Positions 34,559 through 46,591 of a stretch of 64,000 bases of DNA are shown in pieces (position 1 is the first letter of the stretch; each line of letters begins with the position of its first letter). Origin of the DNA: Arctopsyche grandis (taxonomy: Eukaryota; Arthropoda; Insecta; Trichoptera; Hydropsychidae); assembly GCF_051622035.1 (NCBI RefSeq), contig NC_135359.1:27681501-27745500 (forward strand), read 5' to 3'. The notes beneath the pieces were generated by a model that worked only from the letters and a program-made list of their open reading frames with translations, was not told the origin of the DNA and made no database searches. The position numbers and the translations under genes are program-made.

Positions 34559-36869
34559 CTAGCTGTATTACCCGGCTTCGCTCAGTGTTTATAATATAAA
34601 CCGCTTAAACATGACTAAGCTAATTTAAATTAAAAAAAAAAAAAATTTTAAAAAAAAATTTAAAAAAAAAATAAAAAAAAAATAAAAAAAAAATCAAAAA
34701 AAAAATCAAAAAAAAATTTTTAAAAGATCAAAAAAAAAATCAATTTTTTTTTTGCCTTCTAGGGCTTCGCCCTCGGCACCCCCCTGAGCCTTTGCCTTCT
34801 AGGGCTTCGCCCCTCCACGCCCCATGAGCAATTGCCGTTTAGGGCTTCGCCCCCATGATCAGTTGCCTTTTAGGGCTTCGCCCCTCCGCGCCCCCATGAT
34901 TCAAAGCCGTCTAGGGCTTCGCCCCCCTTAGTTAATGCCTTTTAGGGCTTCGCCCCCCGCGCCCCCAAGATTAATTGCCGTTTAGGGCTTCGCCCCCCTT
35001 AGTTAATGCCTTTTAGGGCTTCGCCCCTCCGCACCCCCATGATTAAATGCCGTCTAGGGCTTCGCCCCCCCCTAGTTAATGCCTTTCAGGGCTTCGCCCC
35101 CCGCGCCCCCAAGATTAATTGCCGTTTAGGGCTTCGCCCCCCTTAGCTAATGCCTTTTAGGGCTTCGCCCCTCCGCACCCTCATGATTAAATGCCGTCTA
35201 GGGCTTCGCCCCCATGATCAGTTGCCGATAAGGGCTTCGCCCCTCCACGTCCCCATGGTTAATTGCCGTCTAGGGCTTCGCCCCCCTTAGTTAATGCCTA
35301 TTAGGGCTTGCGTCCCATGAGGCTGGGCCCCCCGGGCCCCCTTCGGGGCCCCACGGGCCCCCTTCGGGGCCCCACGGGGCTGCGCCCCTTGTGGCGCCCC
35401 CTTTTGAGCCCCATGGGGCTGCGCCCCATGAGGCTGGGCCCCCCGGGCCCCCATTCGGGGCCCCACGGGGCTGCGCCCCTCCACGCCCCATGAGCAATTG
35501 CCGTTTAGGGCTTCACCCCCATGATCAGTTGCCTTTTAGGGCTTCGCCCCTCCGCGCCCCCATGATTAAAAGCCGTCTAGGGCTTCGCCCCCCTAAGTTA
35601 ATGCCTTTTAGGGCTTCGCCCCCCGCGCCCCAAAGATTAATTGCCGTTTAGGGCTTCGCCCCCCTTAGTTAATGCCTTTTAGGGCTTCGCCCCTCCGCAC
35701 CCCCATGATTAAATGCCGTCTAGGGCTTCGCCCCCCTTAGTTAATGCCTTTTAGGGCTTCGCCCCCCGCGCCCCAAAGATTAATTGCCGTTTAGGGCTTC
35801 GCCCCCCTTAGTTAATGCCTTTTAGGGCTTCGCCCCTCCGCACCCCCATGATTAAATGCCGTCTAGGGCTTCGCCCCCCTTAGTTAATGCCTTTTAGGGC
35901 TTCGCCCCCCGCGCCCCAAAGATTAATTGCCGTTTAGGGCTTCGCCCCCCTTAGTTAATGCCTTTTAGGGCTTCGCCCCTCCGCACCCCCATGATTAAAT
36001 GCCGTCTAGGGCTTCGCCCCCCTTAGTTAATGCCTTTTAGGGCTTCGCCCCCCGCGCCCCAAAGATTAATTGCCGTTTCGGGCTTCGCCCCCCTTAGTTA
36101 ATGCCTTTTAGGGCTTCGCCCCTCCGCACCCCCATGATTAAATGCCGTCTAGGGCTTCGCCCCCCCTAGTTAATGCCTTTTAGGGCTTCGCCCCCCGCGC
36201 CCCCAAGATTAATTGCCGTTTAGGGCTTCGCCCCCCTTAGTTAATGCCTTTTAGGGCTTCGCCCCTCCGCGCCCCCATGATTAAATGCCGTCTAAGGCTT
36301 CGCCCCCATGATCAGTTGCCTTTTAGGGCTTCGCCCCTCCGCGCCCCCATGATTAATTGCCGTCTAGGGCTTCGCCCCCCTTAGTTAATGCCTATTAGGG
36401 CTTGCGCCCCATGAGGCTGGGCCCCCCGGGCCCCCTTCGGGGCCCCACGGGGCTGCGCCCCTTGTGGCGCCCCCTTTTGAGCCCCATGGGGCTGCGCCCC
36501 ATGAGGCTGGGCCCCCCGGGCCCCCATTCGGGGCCCCACGGGGCTGCGCCCCTTGTGGCGCCCCCTTTTGAGCCCCATGGGGCTGCGCCCCATGAGGCTG
36601 CGCCCCCCTGCGACCCCTTCGGGGCCCCACGGGGCTGCGCCCCTTGTGGCGCCCCTGGCGGGGCCCCATGAAGCTACTCGCCTTGCGCCCCCGCGGGGGT
36701 GAATCCATTGAATCGAAAAAAACAAATCGGCGCCCATGGATCGAAAAAAAAAAAAAAATCGAATCACGTGTTCGATGACGTCACCGATCTACGGACGATG
36801 ACGACGACGACGACGACGACCAAGGATATTTACATACATACAAAGTCTCTTTCCAAATTATAGATTAGA
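34559..36869 (-). mobile_element. Helitron-like unit 2
   Basis: A 2311-bp unit with the same ends as unit 1, joined without spacer on both sides (minus strand: ...CTAG then TCTAATC...). It contains a poly-A/T zone (34630-34750), an AGGGCTTCGCCC minisatellite (34755-36390) with an island of GGGCCCC-rich units at 35310-35480, a second GGGCCCC-rich block (36400-36690), then ATCGAAAA, CACGTG, TGACGTCA, (GAC)n and the TATAGATTAGA end. No protein is encoded. Confidence 0.72.
34755..36395. repeat. AGGGCTTCGCCC minisatellite
   Basis: About 31-bp and 41-bp monomers alternate, giving a dimer near 72 bp. Each carries AGGGCTTCGCCC, flanked by TGCCTTTT or TGCCGTCT and by CCATGATTAAA or CCTTAGTTAA. Several higher-order blocks of about 145 bp are almost identical, indicating recent amplification. 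The same family fills 28273-28813, 32955-33535 and 37107-37770. Confidence 0.93.
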
Positions 36870-38555
36870 CTAGCTGTATTACCCGGCTTCGCTCAGTGTT
36901 TATAATATAAACCGCTTAAACATGACTAAGCTAATTTAATTAAAAAAAAAAAAAAATTAAAAAAAAATTTAAAAATTAAAAAAAAAAATAAAAAAAAAAT
37001 AAAAAAAAAATAAAAAAAAAAAATTAAAAAAAAAATAAAAAAAAAATAAAAAAAAAATTAAAAAAAAAAATTTTAAAAAATCAAAAAAAAAATCAAAATT
37101 TTTTTTTGCCTTCTAGGGCTTCGCCCTCGGCGCCCCCCTGAGCCTTTGCCTTCTAGGGCTTCGCCCCTCCACGCCCCATGAGCAATTGCCGTTTAGGGCT
37201 TCGCCCCCCTTAGTTAATGCCTTTTAGGGCTTCGCCCCCCGCGCCCCCCTTAGTTAATGCCTTTTAGGGCTTCGCCCCCCACGCCCCCAAGATTAATTGC
37301 CGTTTAGGGCTTCGCCCCCCTTAGTTAATGCCTTTTAGGGCTTCGCCCCTCCGCGCCCCCATGATTAAATGCCGTCTAAGGCTTCGCCCCCATGATCAGT
37401 TGCCTTTTAGGGCTTCGCCCCCCGCGCCCCCAAGATAAATTGCCGTTTAGGGCTTCGCCCCCCTTAGTTAATGCCTTTTAGGGCTTCGCCCCTCCGCGCC
37501 CCCATGATTAAATGCCGTCTAAGGCTTCGCCCCCATGATCAGTTGCCTTTTAGGGCTTCGCCCCCCGCGCCCCCAAGATTAATTGCCGTTTAGGGCTTCG
37601 CCCCCCTTAGTTAATGCCTTTTAGGGCTTCGCCCCTCCGCGCCCCCATGATTAAATGCCGTCTAAGGCTTCGCCCCCATGATCAGTTGCCTTTTAGGGCT
37701 TCGCCCCTCCGCGCCCCCATGATTAATTGCCGTCTAGGGCTTCGCCCCCCTTAGTTAATGCCTATTAGGGCTTGCGCCCCATGAGGCTGGGCCCCCCGGG
37801 CCCCCTTCGGGGCCCCACGGGGCTGCGCCCCTTGTGGCGCCCCCTTTTGAGCCCCATGGGGCTGCGCCCCATGAGGCTGGGCCCCCGGGCCCCCTTCGGG
37901 GCCCCACGGGGCTGCGCCCCATGAGGCTGGGCCCCCGGGCCCCCTTCGGGGCCCCACGGGGCTGCGCCCCTTGTGGCGCCCCCTTTTGAGCCTCATGGGG
38001 CTGCGCCCCATGAGGCTGGGCCCCCCGGGCCCCCTTCGGGGCCCCACGGGGCTGCGCCCCTTGTGGCGCCCCCTTTTGAGCCCCATGGGGCTGCGCCCCA
38101 TGAGGCTGGGCCCCCCGCGCCCCCTTCGGGGCTTCACGGGGCTGCGCCCCTTGTGGCGCCCCCTTTTGAGCCCCATGGGGCTGCGCCCCATGAGGCTGGG
38201 CCCCCCGGGCCCCCTTCGGGGCCCCACGGGGCTGCGCCCCTTGTGGCGCCCCCTTTTGAGCCCCACGGGGCTGCGCCCCTTGTGGCGCCCCCTTTTGAGC
38301 CCCACGGGGCTGCGCCCCTTGTGGCGCCCCTGGCGGGGCCCCATGAAACTACTCGCCTTGCGCCCCCGCGGGGGTGAATCCATTGAAACGAAAAAAAAAA
38401 TCGGCGCCCATGGATCGAAAAAAAAAAAAAAATCGAATCACGTGTTCGATGACGTCACCGATCTACGGACGACGACGACGACGACGAAGACGACGAAGAC
38501 GACGACCAAGGATATTTACATACATACAAAGTCTCTTTCCAAATTATAGATTAGA
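36870..38555 (-). mobile_element. Helitron-like unit 3
   Basis: A 1686-bp unit, the shortest of the three, with a smaller AGGGCTTCGCCC array and a longer GGGCCCC-rich block (37775-38345) built from units of about 100 bp. On the minus strand the start TCTAATC is preceded by A (T at 38556), as expected for the outer border of a Helitron. The terminal TTAGA could instead belong to the target duplication of the adjacent MITE, so this border is ambiguous by 5 bp. Confidence 0.68.
38439..38457. promoter_or_regulatory. Paired CACGTG and TGACGTCA motifs
   Basis: A palindromic E-box and a perfect CRE lie 5 bp apart, just inside the unit's 5' end. The same pair is at 34461-34479 and 36765-36783. They are candidate binding sites for bHLH and bZIP factors near the start of each Helitron unit. 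Function is inferred. Confidence 0.4.
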
Positions 38556-38558
38556 TAT

Positions 38559-38718
38559 GAGTGGCATGCGGTGAAATTATCTCTTTTTTAGTCACACAGC
38601 CTTGTTTAATGCGCGCGCGCAGGATGCGGGAGGAAAAGCCTGTTCCTCTTGTTCCTGCTCGCGCAAATTAAGTGAGGATGTACGACGGAGGGAGAGAGAC
38701 TTTTACCGCACGCCACTG
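38559..38718. mobile_element. hAT-type MITE, copy 2
   Basis: 160 bp, close to the copy at 12761-12930, with ends (G)AGTGGCATGCGGTGAAA and TTTTACCGCACGCCACTG. The first base is G where C is expected. The flanks TTAGATAT and TTATATAT agree at 7 of 8 positions. The core GAGGAAAAGCCTGTTCCTC is shared with the foldback at 12.35-12.74 kb. Confidence 0.82.
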
Positions 38719-39794
38719 TTATATATATGTATATGTATATATATACTAACTATTTTTCATATGTATGCATGGTAAACGAACATTTTCGACATTTTAATAT
38801 TCGGAGCGGTGACGGTCACCCGTATAATTTATATGTAAGTAGCACTGTACACATGTAAAACGAGCGATACTAATAAAATGATAAATTTTAGCGTGCCTCA
38901 TTTTCATGAAATAGAAAAATGATTAAATTATGAGATATAGTGTAAGAAAAAGTTATAGGCGTTTAAAAAATTAAAATCTGACAAAGCGAGAGGGTGGCGG
39001 AAAGGAAAATATATAAGGCTACTGACCACTAAACGTCAAGATAGTCAAAATTTTTGCATTTTCAAACGTGTCTATTACGATTATTTTTCACCATCGTACT
39101 GACGGAATTGATTTAAATATTTATCGTTGACCAAAACGCCCAAAATGGCAAAGTTTTAAAACGATCGGAAGAATGTAGGATATAGTATAATATGTTGTCA
39201 GACCAATGAGCGAAGTGAAATACAGAAGAGTCTTGTAATAACAATGAGCGAAGTGATATATAGAAGAGGAGCATTGTAAAAAAAAAGATATTTTATTTTC
39301 TAGTTAAATTATATGAGTCGACCGTATTAGTAATATTGTGAAGAGATTTTTAATCTACAGTTATCAGATAAAATATCATTGGTTCCACGTCTTCTATTGT
39401 TCATATTCTAGACAGTACTATTATATTATAATCACAATCACTTACTTGACGGAAGATAGTAGTGGCATTGTAGAAAAAGCATGTAAATACATCTCTGCTT
39501 TTTTAATTCGTTAGATATGGTGCAAAAAATGGCGTTTTTAGCAAATTTGTGCAAAAAAGGTAAAAGCGTTAGGCTATCAAGCGTCTCTACTATATGAATC
39601 ATAGATACAAAATGCAACGTTATCATAACTGTTTTTCATTATCGGTTGTAACGGTCTTTCAGATCAATCGATATGACAATTTTTATGACGGCCCAGATAT
39701 GTACATAGGTAAATATTGTATACCGTATGTTGACTTTTTGAACAAATAAGATATGGCTGATTTTTTTAATCCAATGCTACACAATATTTTATGC

Positions 39795-39854
<60 letters not shown>

Positions 39855-39946
39855 AAATCATCGTTATAGTCAATATTGTTTTATCGATCGATGGCTCATC
39901 TGACTTCCTCATCTGAGTGATTCATATCCTGACTGTATTAACTGCA

Positions 39947-39993
<47 letters not shown>

Positions 39994-40074
39994 TTATAAA
40001 AATTATAAAATTTTTTAAAAAACAATTTTTCAATTCTTGGAAAATGTTATTAATTGCAATAATTTCAATTTCAG
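38719..40074. other. AT-rich gap with two (AT)n tracts
   Basis: Microsatellites lie at about 39803-39850 and 39950-39989. A short duplication (CAATGAGCGAAGTGA) lies at 39205-39260. No gene is seen upstream of the candidate exons at 40075. Confidence 0.45.
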
Positions 40075-40387
40075 CTCAGAAAGTGATGTGGAAATGATGA
40101 GCGTTCGCTCGGCATCGCCAACAAAAATGTAAGTTGTTTCAATGTACAGAACAGTACAAGGATGATTATTTATCAATGATTTACAATATTCATAATTACA
40201 ATCACTTTTCTTTCAGGTCCATCTCCGAGGCGGGATCTTCGTCAAACGAGTAAGTCACATACATATACATATATTGTTTCTGTATTACTATCAATTCTTG
40301 GATTTATTAATAATCGCATTCGCTTTTAAATTTCAGACTCAGCGATGTTGAGATGAGGAGCCGGAGCTCAGTGTCGCCTACCAAATT
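40075..40387 (+). CDS. Candidate gene segment: three short symmetric exons
   Basis: Exon-like blocks 40075-40128 (54 nt), 40217-40249 (33 nt) and 40337-40387 (51 nt) each follow a TTTCAG acceptor and precede a GTAAGT donor. All lengths are multiples of three and all junctions are phase 2. Joined, they read through without a stop. The first gives SESDVEMMSVRSASPTK, the second SISEAGSSSN, the third LSDVEMRSRSSVSPTK. Exons 1 and 3 are plainly duplicates. The product would be a Ser-rich low-complexity repeat with SPTK phosphosite-like ends. I cannot name the family. Flanking exons are not found, and a retrotransposon fragment follows directly. Confidence 0.5.
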
Positions 40388-40439
40388 GTAAGTTGTTTCT
40401 AATATTATATAATTGTATGTTTTTTTTAATTTATAAAAT

Positions 40440-41190
40440 TTATAAATTTATAAATTTTTATTTATAAAATCGAATACTAATACTACTTCTATGTCTGCCA
40501 CTGACGTTGTTTCATCATTAGAGCTGCGCCCAAGTGTTTCATTTGCTGATGTTTGTACGGGAGCTGCTAGATGTTTGAAGCCTGATATTAAAACTACGTC
40601 TGCAAGTATTAGTGAATCTTCTATGGAAACGGTGGCAGTGACGTCGATGTTTGCCTCTTCTCCTACATCTGCCTGCTCAAATGGTCCTGATAGTCGTGAT
40701 TCTGTTGTGACTGTGTTGGCTTCTTCTTCTGCTTCCTCTTCCGTTTCGTCTCCATTGGCTCAACCTCCGTTGGCTCAATCAAAACTGCCATTTCTTGTCT
40801 CAAAGAAAGTCACGCGCCAAACTGGGAGACCGAAAATTGGTAATTTATTACCAAAATGCACGAGGTCTCAGGACAAAGCTGGCTGCGTTTAATTCAGCCG
40901 TTTCTACTACATATTTGTGATGATATGGTAGCACTAACGGAAACATGGTTGACTTTCAAAGTTCAGCATCATTTTTTAAAGCTGAACTTTTTGATTCTTC
41001 CTGGAGGCTGCATCGTCGCGATAGAGTAGATCGACGTGGTGGTGGTGTATTATTTGCTTGTCGTGATTGGTTTCGGTCAGTCCGGATGACAAACTCTATC
41101 TGGTGAGGACTTATGGAATTCATAACTTGAAAATCATAATCGAGAAAGAATATTACGAAATACAAAAACCTTGTAAACATAGAATGAATT
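40440..41190 (+). mobile_element. 5' fragment of a non-LTR retrotransposon
   Basis: An open frame from 40491 to about 40892 is rich in Ser and Ala. In an overlapping frame an APE-endonuclease start appears (YQNARGLRTKLAAFNS). After a frame break at about 40917 it continues as DDMVALTETWL and DRVDRRGGGVLFACRDW. These are the first two blocks of a Jockey-group endonuclease. The rest of ORF2 is absent, so the copy is dead. Confidence 0.65.
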
Positions 41191-41881
41191 CAAGACGATA
41201 AACGATATATATAATAATAATAATTATTATTTTTAGTTGTTTGATTAAATGTTTAATTAAAGTTTGAATCAAATTAATTTTATTATTTGTTTATTTTAAA
41301 AACAGAAACAGACAGAATTTCAATGTTTTTAATAACATTAGTAACAATTAGTAATAATGAAAAAAATAGTAATAATGAAAAAAATAGTAATAAAGAAGAA
41401 AAGCATTTAATAATGGTAGATATGGTATATATGTATCATACATACATACATATTTACAATGTACATATGTGATAATAAGAAAAATGATCAAACAATATAA
41501 ATTTAAAGCAAGAAAAGGAAAAACAAAAAGGATCAATATGTAATATTAATTAAATTAAACAGATAATTGTAATACTTAAAGTAACGTAATACTTAAATAA
41601 TAATACTGAAAGTAACTTTAATTTTCAGACGAATTCCAAATTGAATAGTGACATCTATGAATATTACGAAAAATATTAAAGCTATTAAGTACACAAACCA
41701 TTTTATTATTGAAAAAACTTTTAAATAATGACTACCAAAATTAAAATTAATACATATATCATATTAAATTAATATCGGTAAATTAATATGAAAATATTTT
41801 ATAAAACGCTCTCAAAATGAACATATTTCATAAAATTAATTATGATTTCTATATGTATTATATGTATGTTGACAATTAAAT
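41191..41881. other. AT-rich gap
   Basis: Simple AT-rich sequence, with a small AATAATGAAAAAAATAGT duplication at about 41354-41388. No gene is seen. Confidence 0.45.
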
Positions 41882-42450
41882 GAAAATCATCATCATCATC
41901 ATCTACAGCCATTCACTATCCACTCTGGATTAAGGCTTCTCCAATACGCTTTCACTTGTCTCTGTTTTGCGCAACTATTATCGATCTCACCCCACACATT
42001 TTCCTAATTTCGTCTACCTATCTTCCCGGTCTTCGTCTACTGGTTTTCTTGTACCCCTTTGCATTCTATCGGGTACCATTCTAGTGCTTCTTTTGTCAAC
42101 CTTTCGTCCATTCTTCTAGCCATTTCAATCTCTTCACTCTATCCACTACTCTTGTCATACTTCTCTTCTCACCCACTGTCTTTCCTCGTTATGCCTAGCA
42201 TACAACGTTCCATACTTCTTTGAGTGCATTGGACTTTGTGTAGCAACTTGGTGTTCAATGTCCAAGTTTCACATCCATACGTCATCACTGGCAAAACACA
42301 TTGATCGAAGATCTTTTTTTTCAGACAAAGTGGCATTTTTGATTTAAAAACCGCATTCGTTCGTCCAAATGCACTTCATTCTAATTCCACACGTCTCTTT
42401 ATTTCTTCTTCTTTACTACCGGACATGTCTATTATTGAATCAAAATATAC
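41882..42450 (-). mobile_element. RTE-clade retrotransposon 3' fragment, copy 1
   Basis: Minus-strand translation of the 42.2-42.4 kb part reads GRTNAVFKSKMPLCLKKKIF, then LPVMTYGCETWTLN and QRSMERCMLGIT, the C-terminal part of an RTE-type reverse transcriptase. Frames then break. The element ends in an ATGATGATGATGATGATT tail, typical of RTE elements. Confidence 0.8.
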
Positions 42451-43200
42451 AATTTTATTTAAAATAATTAATATATACGTATGTAGTTTTAGGACATGCA
42501 AAGAACTATATTATTATATTGAATACATATACATATGTAAATGCAAAAAATACTACCGAATCTGAGATGATTTTAAGAATGCATAACATTTACATTATGG
42601 TCTCAACAACAAAACAGTTTAGAATCTACAAGAAATGATTATTATAGATAAAGCTAAAAATAGCACGCCTCTGATGAAGTCTGTCAATCAATATAATATA
42701 ATGTGTAATTAATTAAATTTTTATAAATAGAAAATCGTGTATTATCAATACGAAAACATATATTAATAATTAAATAGCGTAAAACCCCATGATCAACGAA
42801 ATATCATACGATATCTGGAGATTAATTAAATAGATAATTTTTTGAAATTGATATTTTAAGAGCTTCGATAAAAAACACTTCAGATACTAAAAAAATAAAT
42901 TGACAAATAGTAGTAAGCCACATGTAATAAAAAGATTAAAATAAAAATGAGATCAAACTACAAATCGGAGACATTAAGGAGGTAAAATGATGTTGAATTT
43001 AAGGTAAATTCTGTCGTTGCAAGATACAGAGTCTGGATAGGAATGGCCAGAATTACGTATGTGTATTATTATATACAAAAAATACAAAATATGTATGTAG
43101 TAAGAAGTTTATAAAATCATTCGTCAAGTTAAGATGAGATAAAATTGATCAATAGCTTTTGTTATCTGTTTTGAATTAAGCTAAAGAGAGATAGCGAATG
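42451..43200. other. Gap upstream of carboxypeptidase 1
   Basis: AT-rich; the last 100 bp hold TTATCT (GATA-type, at about 43162) near the promoter. No other gene is seen. Confidence 0.45.
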
Positions 43201-43208
43201 TATATAAG
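43201..43208 (+). promoter_or_regulatory. TATA box of carboxypeptidase 1
   Basis: TATATAAG lies 41 bp before the ATG, implying a very short 5' UTR. The paralogue has the same GAATGTATATAA context at 52.39 kb, and GATA-like sites lie just upstream in both. This fits a strongly expressed gut enzyme gene (inference). Confidence 0.7.
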
Positions 43209-43241
43209 ACGAGTGTTTTGGAATCTAAACTTTAATGCGCC

Positions 43242-45445
43242 ATGATGAAGGTACTAGCGCTCTTGTTCTTCGTGGCCTTTGCCTTCGTGCAAGCCAACAA
43301 TGACTACTTGGAAGGGTAAGTTTTTCATATAAAAAAATCAATTTAAAATCATTCCAAAAATCTCCAACGATACGATTATTATAATAGGAGCAAGGTCTAT
43401 ACTGTGAGGCCCATGACCAAGAAAGACCAACTGATCGTCGCTGGTTTGGACAACATCCCCGGTGTTGACGTATGGCAACATGCTTCCATCTTCGGAAGAG
43501 AGGCAAGGATCCTTGTACCCAAAGATTCGCTTACCACCTTCGAATCCGTGCTCAGATCTTCCAGCGTTCAGTATGAAGTGATCATGGAAGATCCCAAGAG
43601 GTAAGCTACCAAATTCTTCAATGAAATGTTTAACTTTTATAATCAAGCAATATATTAATGTTGTATTCCATTACAGTGTGATTGAAGAGGAAATCAAGCA
43701 ACAAGAATTGGCAAGGATGAAGAGGGTTCCTGGAAGAATCAGTTTCACCAGTTACAACAGACATGCTGAGGTAAAGTTTTAACATAGATGCACATCAAAT
43801 AGTTTGTTAGAAGTAATTCTAGAATATAATATCGAACATATTATAGTCACTTATTTTATCTGTATATATTTTTTCTGTAGTCGTCAAATTGAATGATAGT
43901 ATAACTTTTTTTTTTTAAATGTATCTAAATAAGCAAAAAATCTTAAAAAGATTTTTAAATACAAATTTACACAATTGCAAACTATATCATTTTCATACAA
44001 TATGTTTTGATATTGAGTTTATTTTATTTTCATGCAAAATATAAAAATTATTTTGTTTGACAAATTATACTATGGAATACTTAGAGAATAAATTTTAATT
44101 TGAAAATAGATGTCGCAAAAAAAAAAAAACAAACGAAATAAAGAAATTAAATATGTATGGCTTCAGCAATTTAATCATGAAGTTTTTATGTTAATTTTCG
44201 GTTTAATTTTGCGTTTCGGAATAATAAAATATTTATATTTTGAATTAACGAGAATGATGAATGTGTTTGTAATCAATTGATGCATAATTCGAACGGATTT
44301 GTCACACGGCGATAACAATAAATCGAGGCTATCAGTTTGACAAATGCGATTGGTAAATAGGAAAATTTACGATTTTATTAAACGTAATCACTATTGTATT
44401 TTTGATATTGAATCACACTGATTGATTGTCGACTCGTTGTACGTATCATTATGCATTTTATGTAATTCGATGATATTTTTAGATCAACTCATACTTGGAC
44501 GACTTGGCAAGACAGTATCCAACCAGAGTGAAGGTTGAAACTTTGGGCAGAACCGTCAATGGCCGAGACATTAAAGTGATCAAGATCTCATCGGACGGAG
44601 GAAACAACCCCAACAAACCAATCATCGTTTCCGATGCTGGAATCCACGCTAGGGAATGGATTGCCCCAGCCAATGCTTTGTACATGATCAGAAAATTGGT
44701 AGAAGACATCACCGAAAGCGACGTAGCTAACAACATCGACTGGTTCATCATTCCTTTGATCAACCCTGACGGATATGAATACAGTCACACAAATGTAAGT
44801 AAAATCAAAATGCATATCAGATCCAAAATCAAAAATAGTGTTTTAACTTGATTGTGATTTTAGACGAGATTATGGAGGAAGACCAGAAGCACAGCTTCGA
44901 GCACTACCTGCCCAGGAGTTGACGGAAACAGGAACTTCGACTTCAAATGGATGCAATCCGGATCTAGTTCATCACCTTGCTCAGACATTTTCGCCGGACC
45001 AACCCCCTTCTCCGAAATTGAAACTAGGGTCCTTAGGGATTTGATCAACGCTAACAAGGCTCGTGTCAAGGCTTACCTTGCCATCCACAGTTACGGTAGC
45101 TACTTCCTGTATCCATATGGATATGACGGTTCCAACCCATCCAATGTAGCTGAGCTCAGAAGTTTGGGAGTTCAAGTTGGAAATGCCATTGATGCTTTGG
45201 CTGCTTCAGGCTCTACCAAATACTTGGTCGGAAACTCAGCTGTCGCTCTTAACTATGCTGCTGCTGGAGCCAGCGATGACTGGGCTATGGGTGTTGGTGG
45301 AGTGAGCTTGTCTTACACTTTGGAATTGCCCGGAGGTGGTAGTGCAGGATTCGATCTTCCACCATCAAGGATCAACCAGGTGGTGAGGGAAACTTGGGGT
45401 GGTATTTTAGTACTGGCTAGGTACGTTATCAACAAGGCAGCTTAG
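43242..45445 (+). CDS. Zinc procarboxypeptidase (M14A, B-like)
   Basis: Five exons (43242-43315, 43388-43600, 43677-43770, 44483-44794, 44864-45445), all with GT/AG ends, give 424 residues. A signal peptide (about 1-19) is followed by an activation domain (about 20-120), then the M14 catalytic domain. Zinc ligands are His182 and Glu185 (GIHAREW) and His306 (AIHSYGS). Arg254 in GNRNFDFKW helps bind the substrate carboxylate. Glu385 in YTLELPGG is catalytic. Cys247 and Cys270 match the conserved disulfide. The residue in the specificity pocket (GASDDW) is Asp, which suggests cleavage of C-terminal Lys/Arg, though insect enzymes do not always follow this. The product is a secreted midgut zymogen activated by trypsin-like cleavage. 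Stop is TAG; AATAAA is at 45505-45510. Confidence 0.95.
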
Positions 45446-45504
45446 GATGCATGTCTGCTTACGGAGTATAAATATTTTGAAATGTAATATAAAAGTGATA
45501 TTAA

Positions 45505-45510
45505 AATAAA
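45505..45510 (+). terminator. Poly(A) signal of carboxypeptidase 1
   Basis: AATAAA 60 bp beyond the stop codon, the first such signal after the gene. Confidence 0.7.
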
Positions 45511-46591
45511 CATACGTACATATTTACAATTAAAAACGTTGTATCATTTCATTCAATCACTACAGTCATATTATTAAGATCATTCGATAGTACATAAAAC
45601 GTATCAGTGAATTTGTTATTGTATTGGATGAATTAAAATCAAATAATTTCCCAAGTAAAATCTAGTTTTAAGATAATAAGAACAATGCTTTTTTGATTCA
45701 CTTACTATTATTGTGAGTATGAATACTTTTTAAGTACAATAGCCGATTCATGCATTTAATTCGACGTCATAAAATGAATTATTTGATTGTCTATTGTCAT
45801 CATAAACTTATCAGTTCATAGTTGGCACACTGTAATTTCTTAACCTTTTATCAGTCATAAGCATATCTAAAATATAACAGAAGTCTTTTATAAGAAGTCA
45901 ACAATAAACAGATATACTCATAGGAGAATAACAGAATAAGAGTTTAAGTCGTTGTGTCGTATTCGAGGAATTTTAATTTCGTGATATGCATATTTGATTA
46001 TATTAAAAAAAGGCGCTCATGGTGTCATTTACAGAATTATTTATTATGACTGCAAAACACGTTTGGGAGAGAGGCAAAAAAGGGTCCACGGTGTGTATGT
46101 ATGTGTGTGTGTGGTAGTTTTATTCCCTCTTTGGCAATATGAATATTTTAGTCAGAGGCCTCGCTTTTGCGCCCTCAGGACACACAGGGATAATTCCGCT
46201 TCCGAAAGATAACCGGAATCATTGCGCTTTTTTTCGCACTTGAACAAACAGATAAAGATTTTGGCAAAGAAAATTTTGTTCCCATAAAAAACCAGCTCAG
46301 ATAAAATTATTATAATAAATTATTTTATAAGATACGGTATCGCATTTTTTAAAACTAAGACCAAATTTGAAAGATTTATTCATTTAGTAATTTAACCCAT
46401 ACATATATAATAATTCAAGCAGATTATAGTAGATCCAAACTACATTATAATAATGTAAGCAGGTCTATTACTGAATTCCATAAATACAAAAGGACTTAAT
46501 AATCTACTAGTGAATGACAAAAAAAATATAAATTATATATGATAAGGTGTAAAAGCATAATATTAAGTTGATATCTGAGATAGTGTAAAAA
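45511..46591. other. AT-rich gap
   Basis: No gene is seen. A (TG)n run lies at about 46095-46112. Confidence 0.45.

Noticed and set aside
34755..38345. CRISPR-like array
   Set aside because: Repeats are adjacent or alternate with equally repetitive spacers, unit lengths vary, there are no unique spacers or cas genes, and the genome is eukaryotic.
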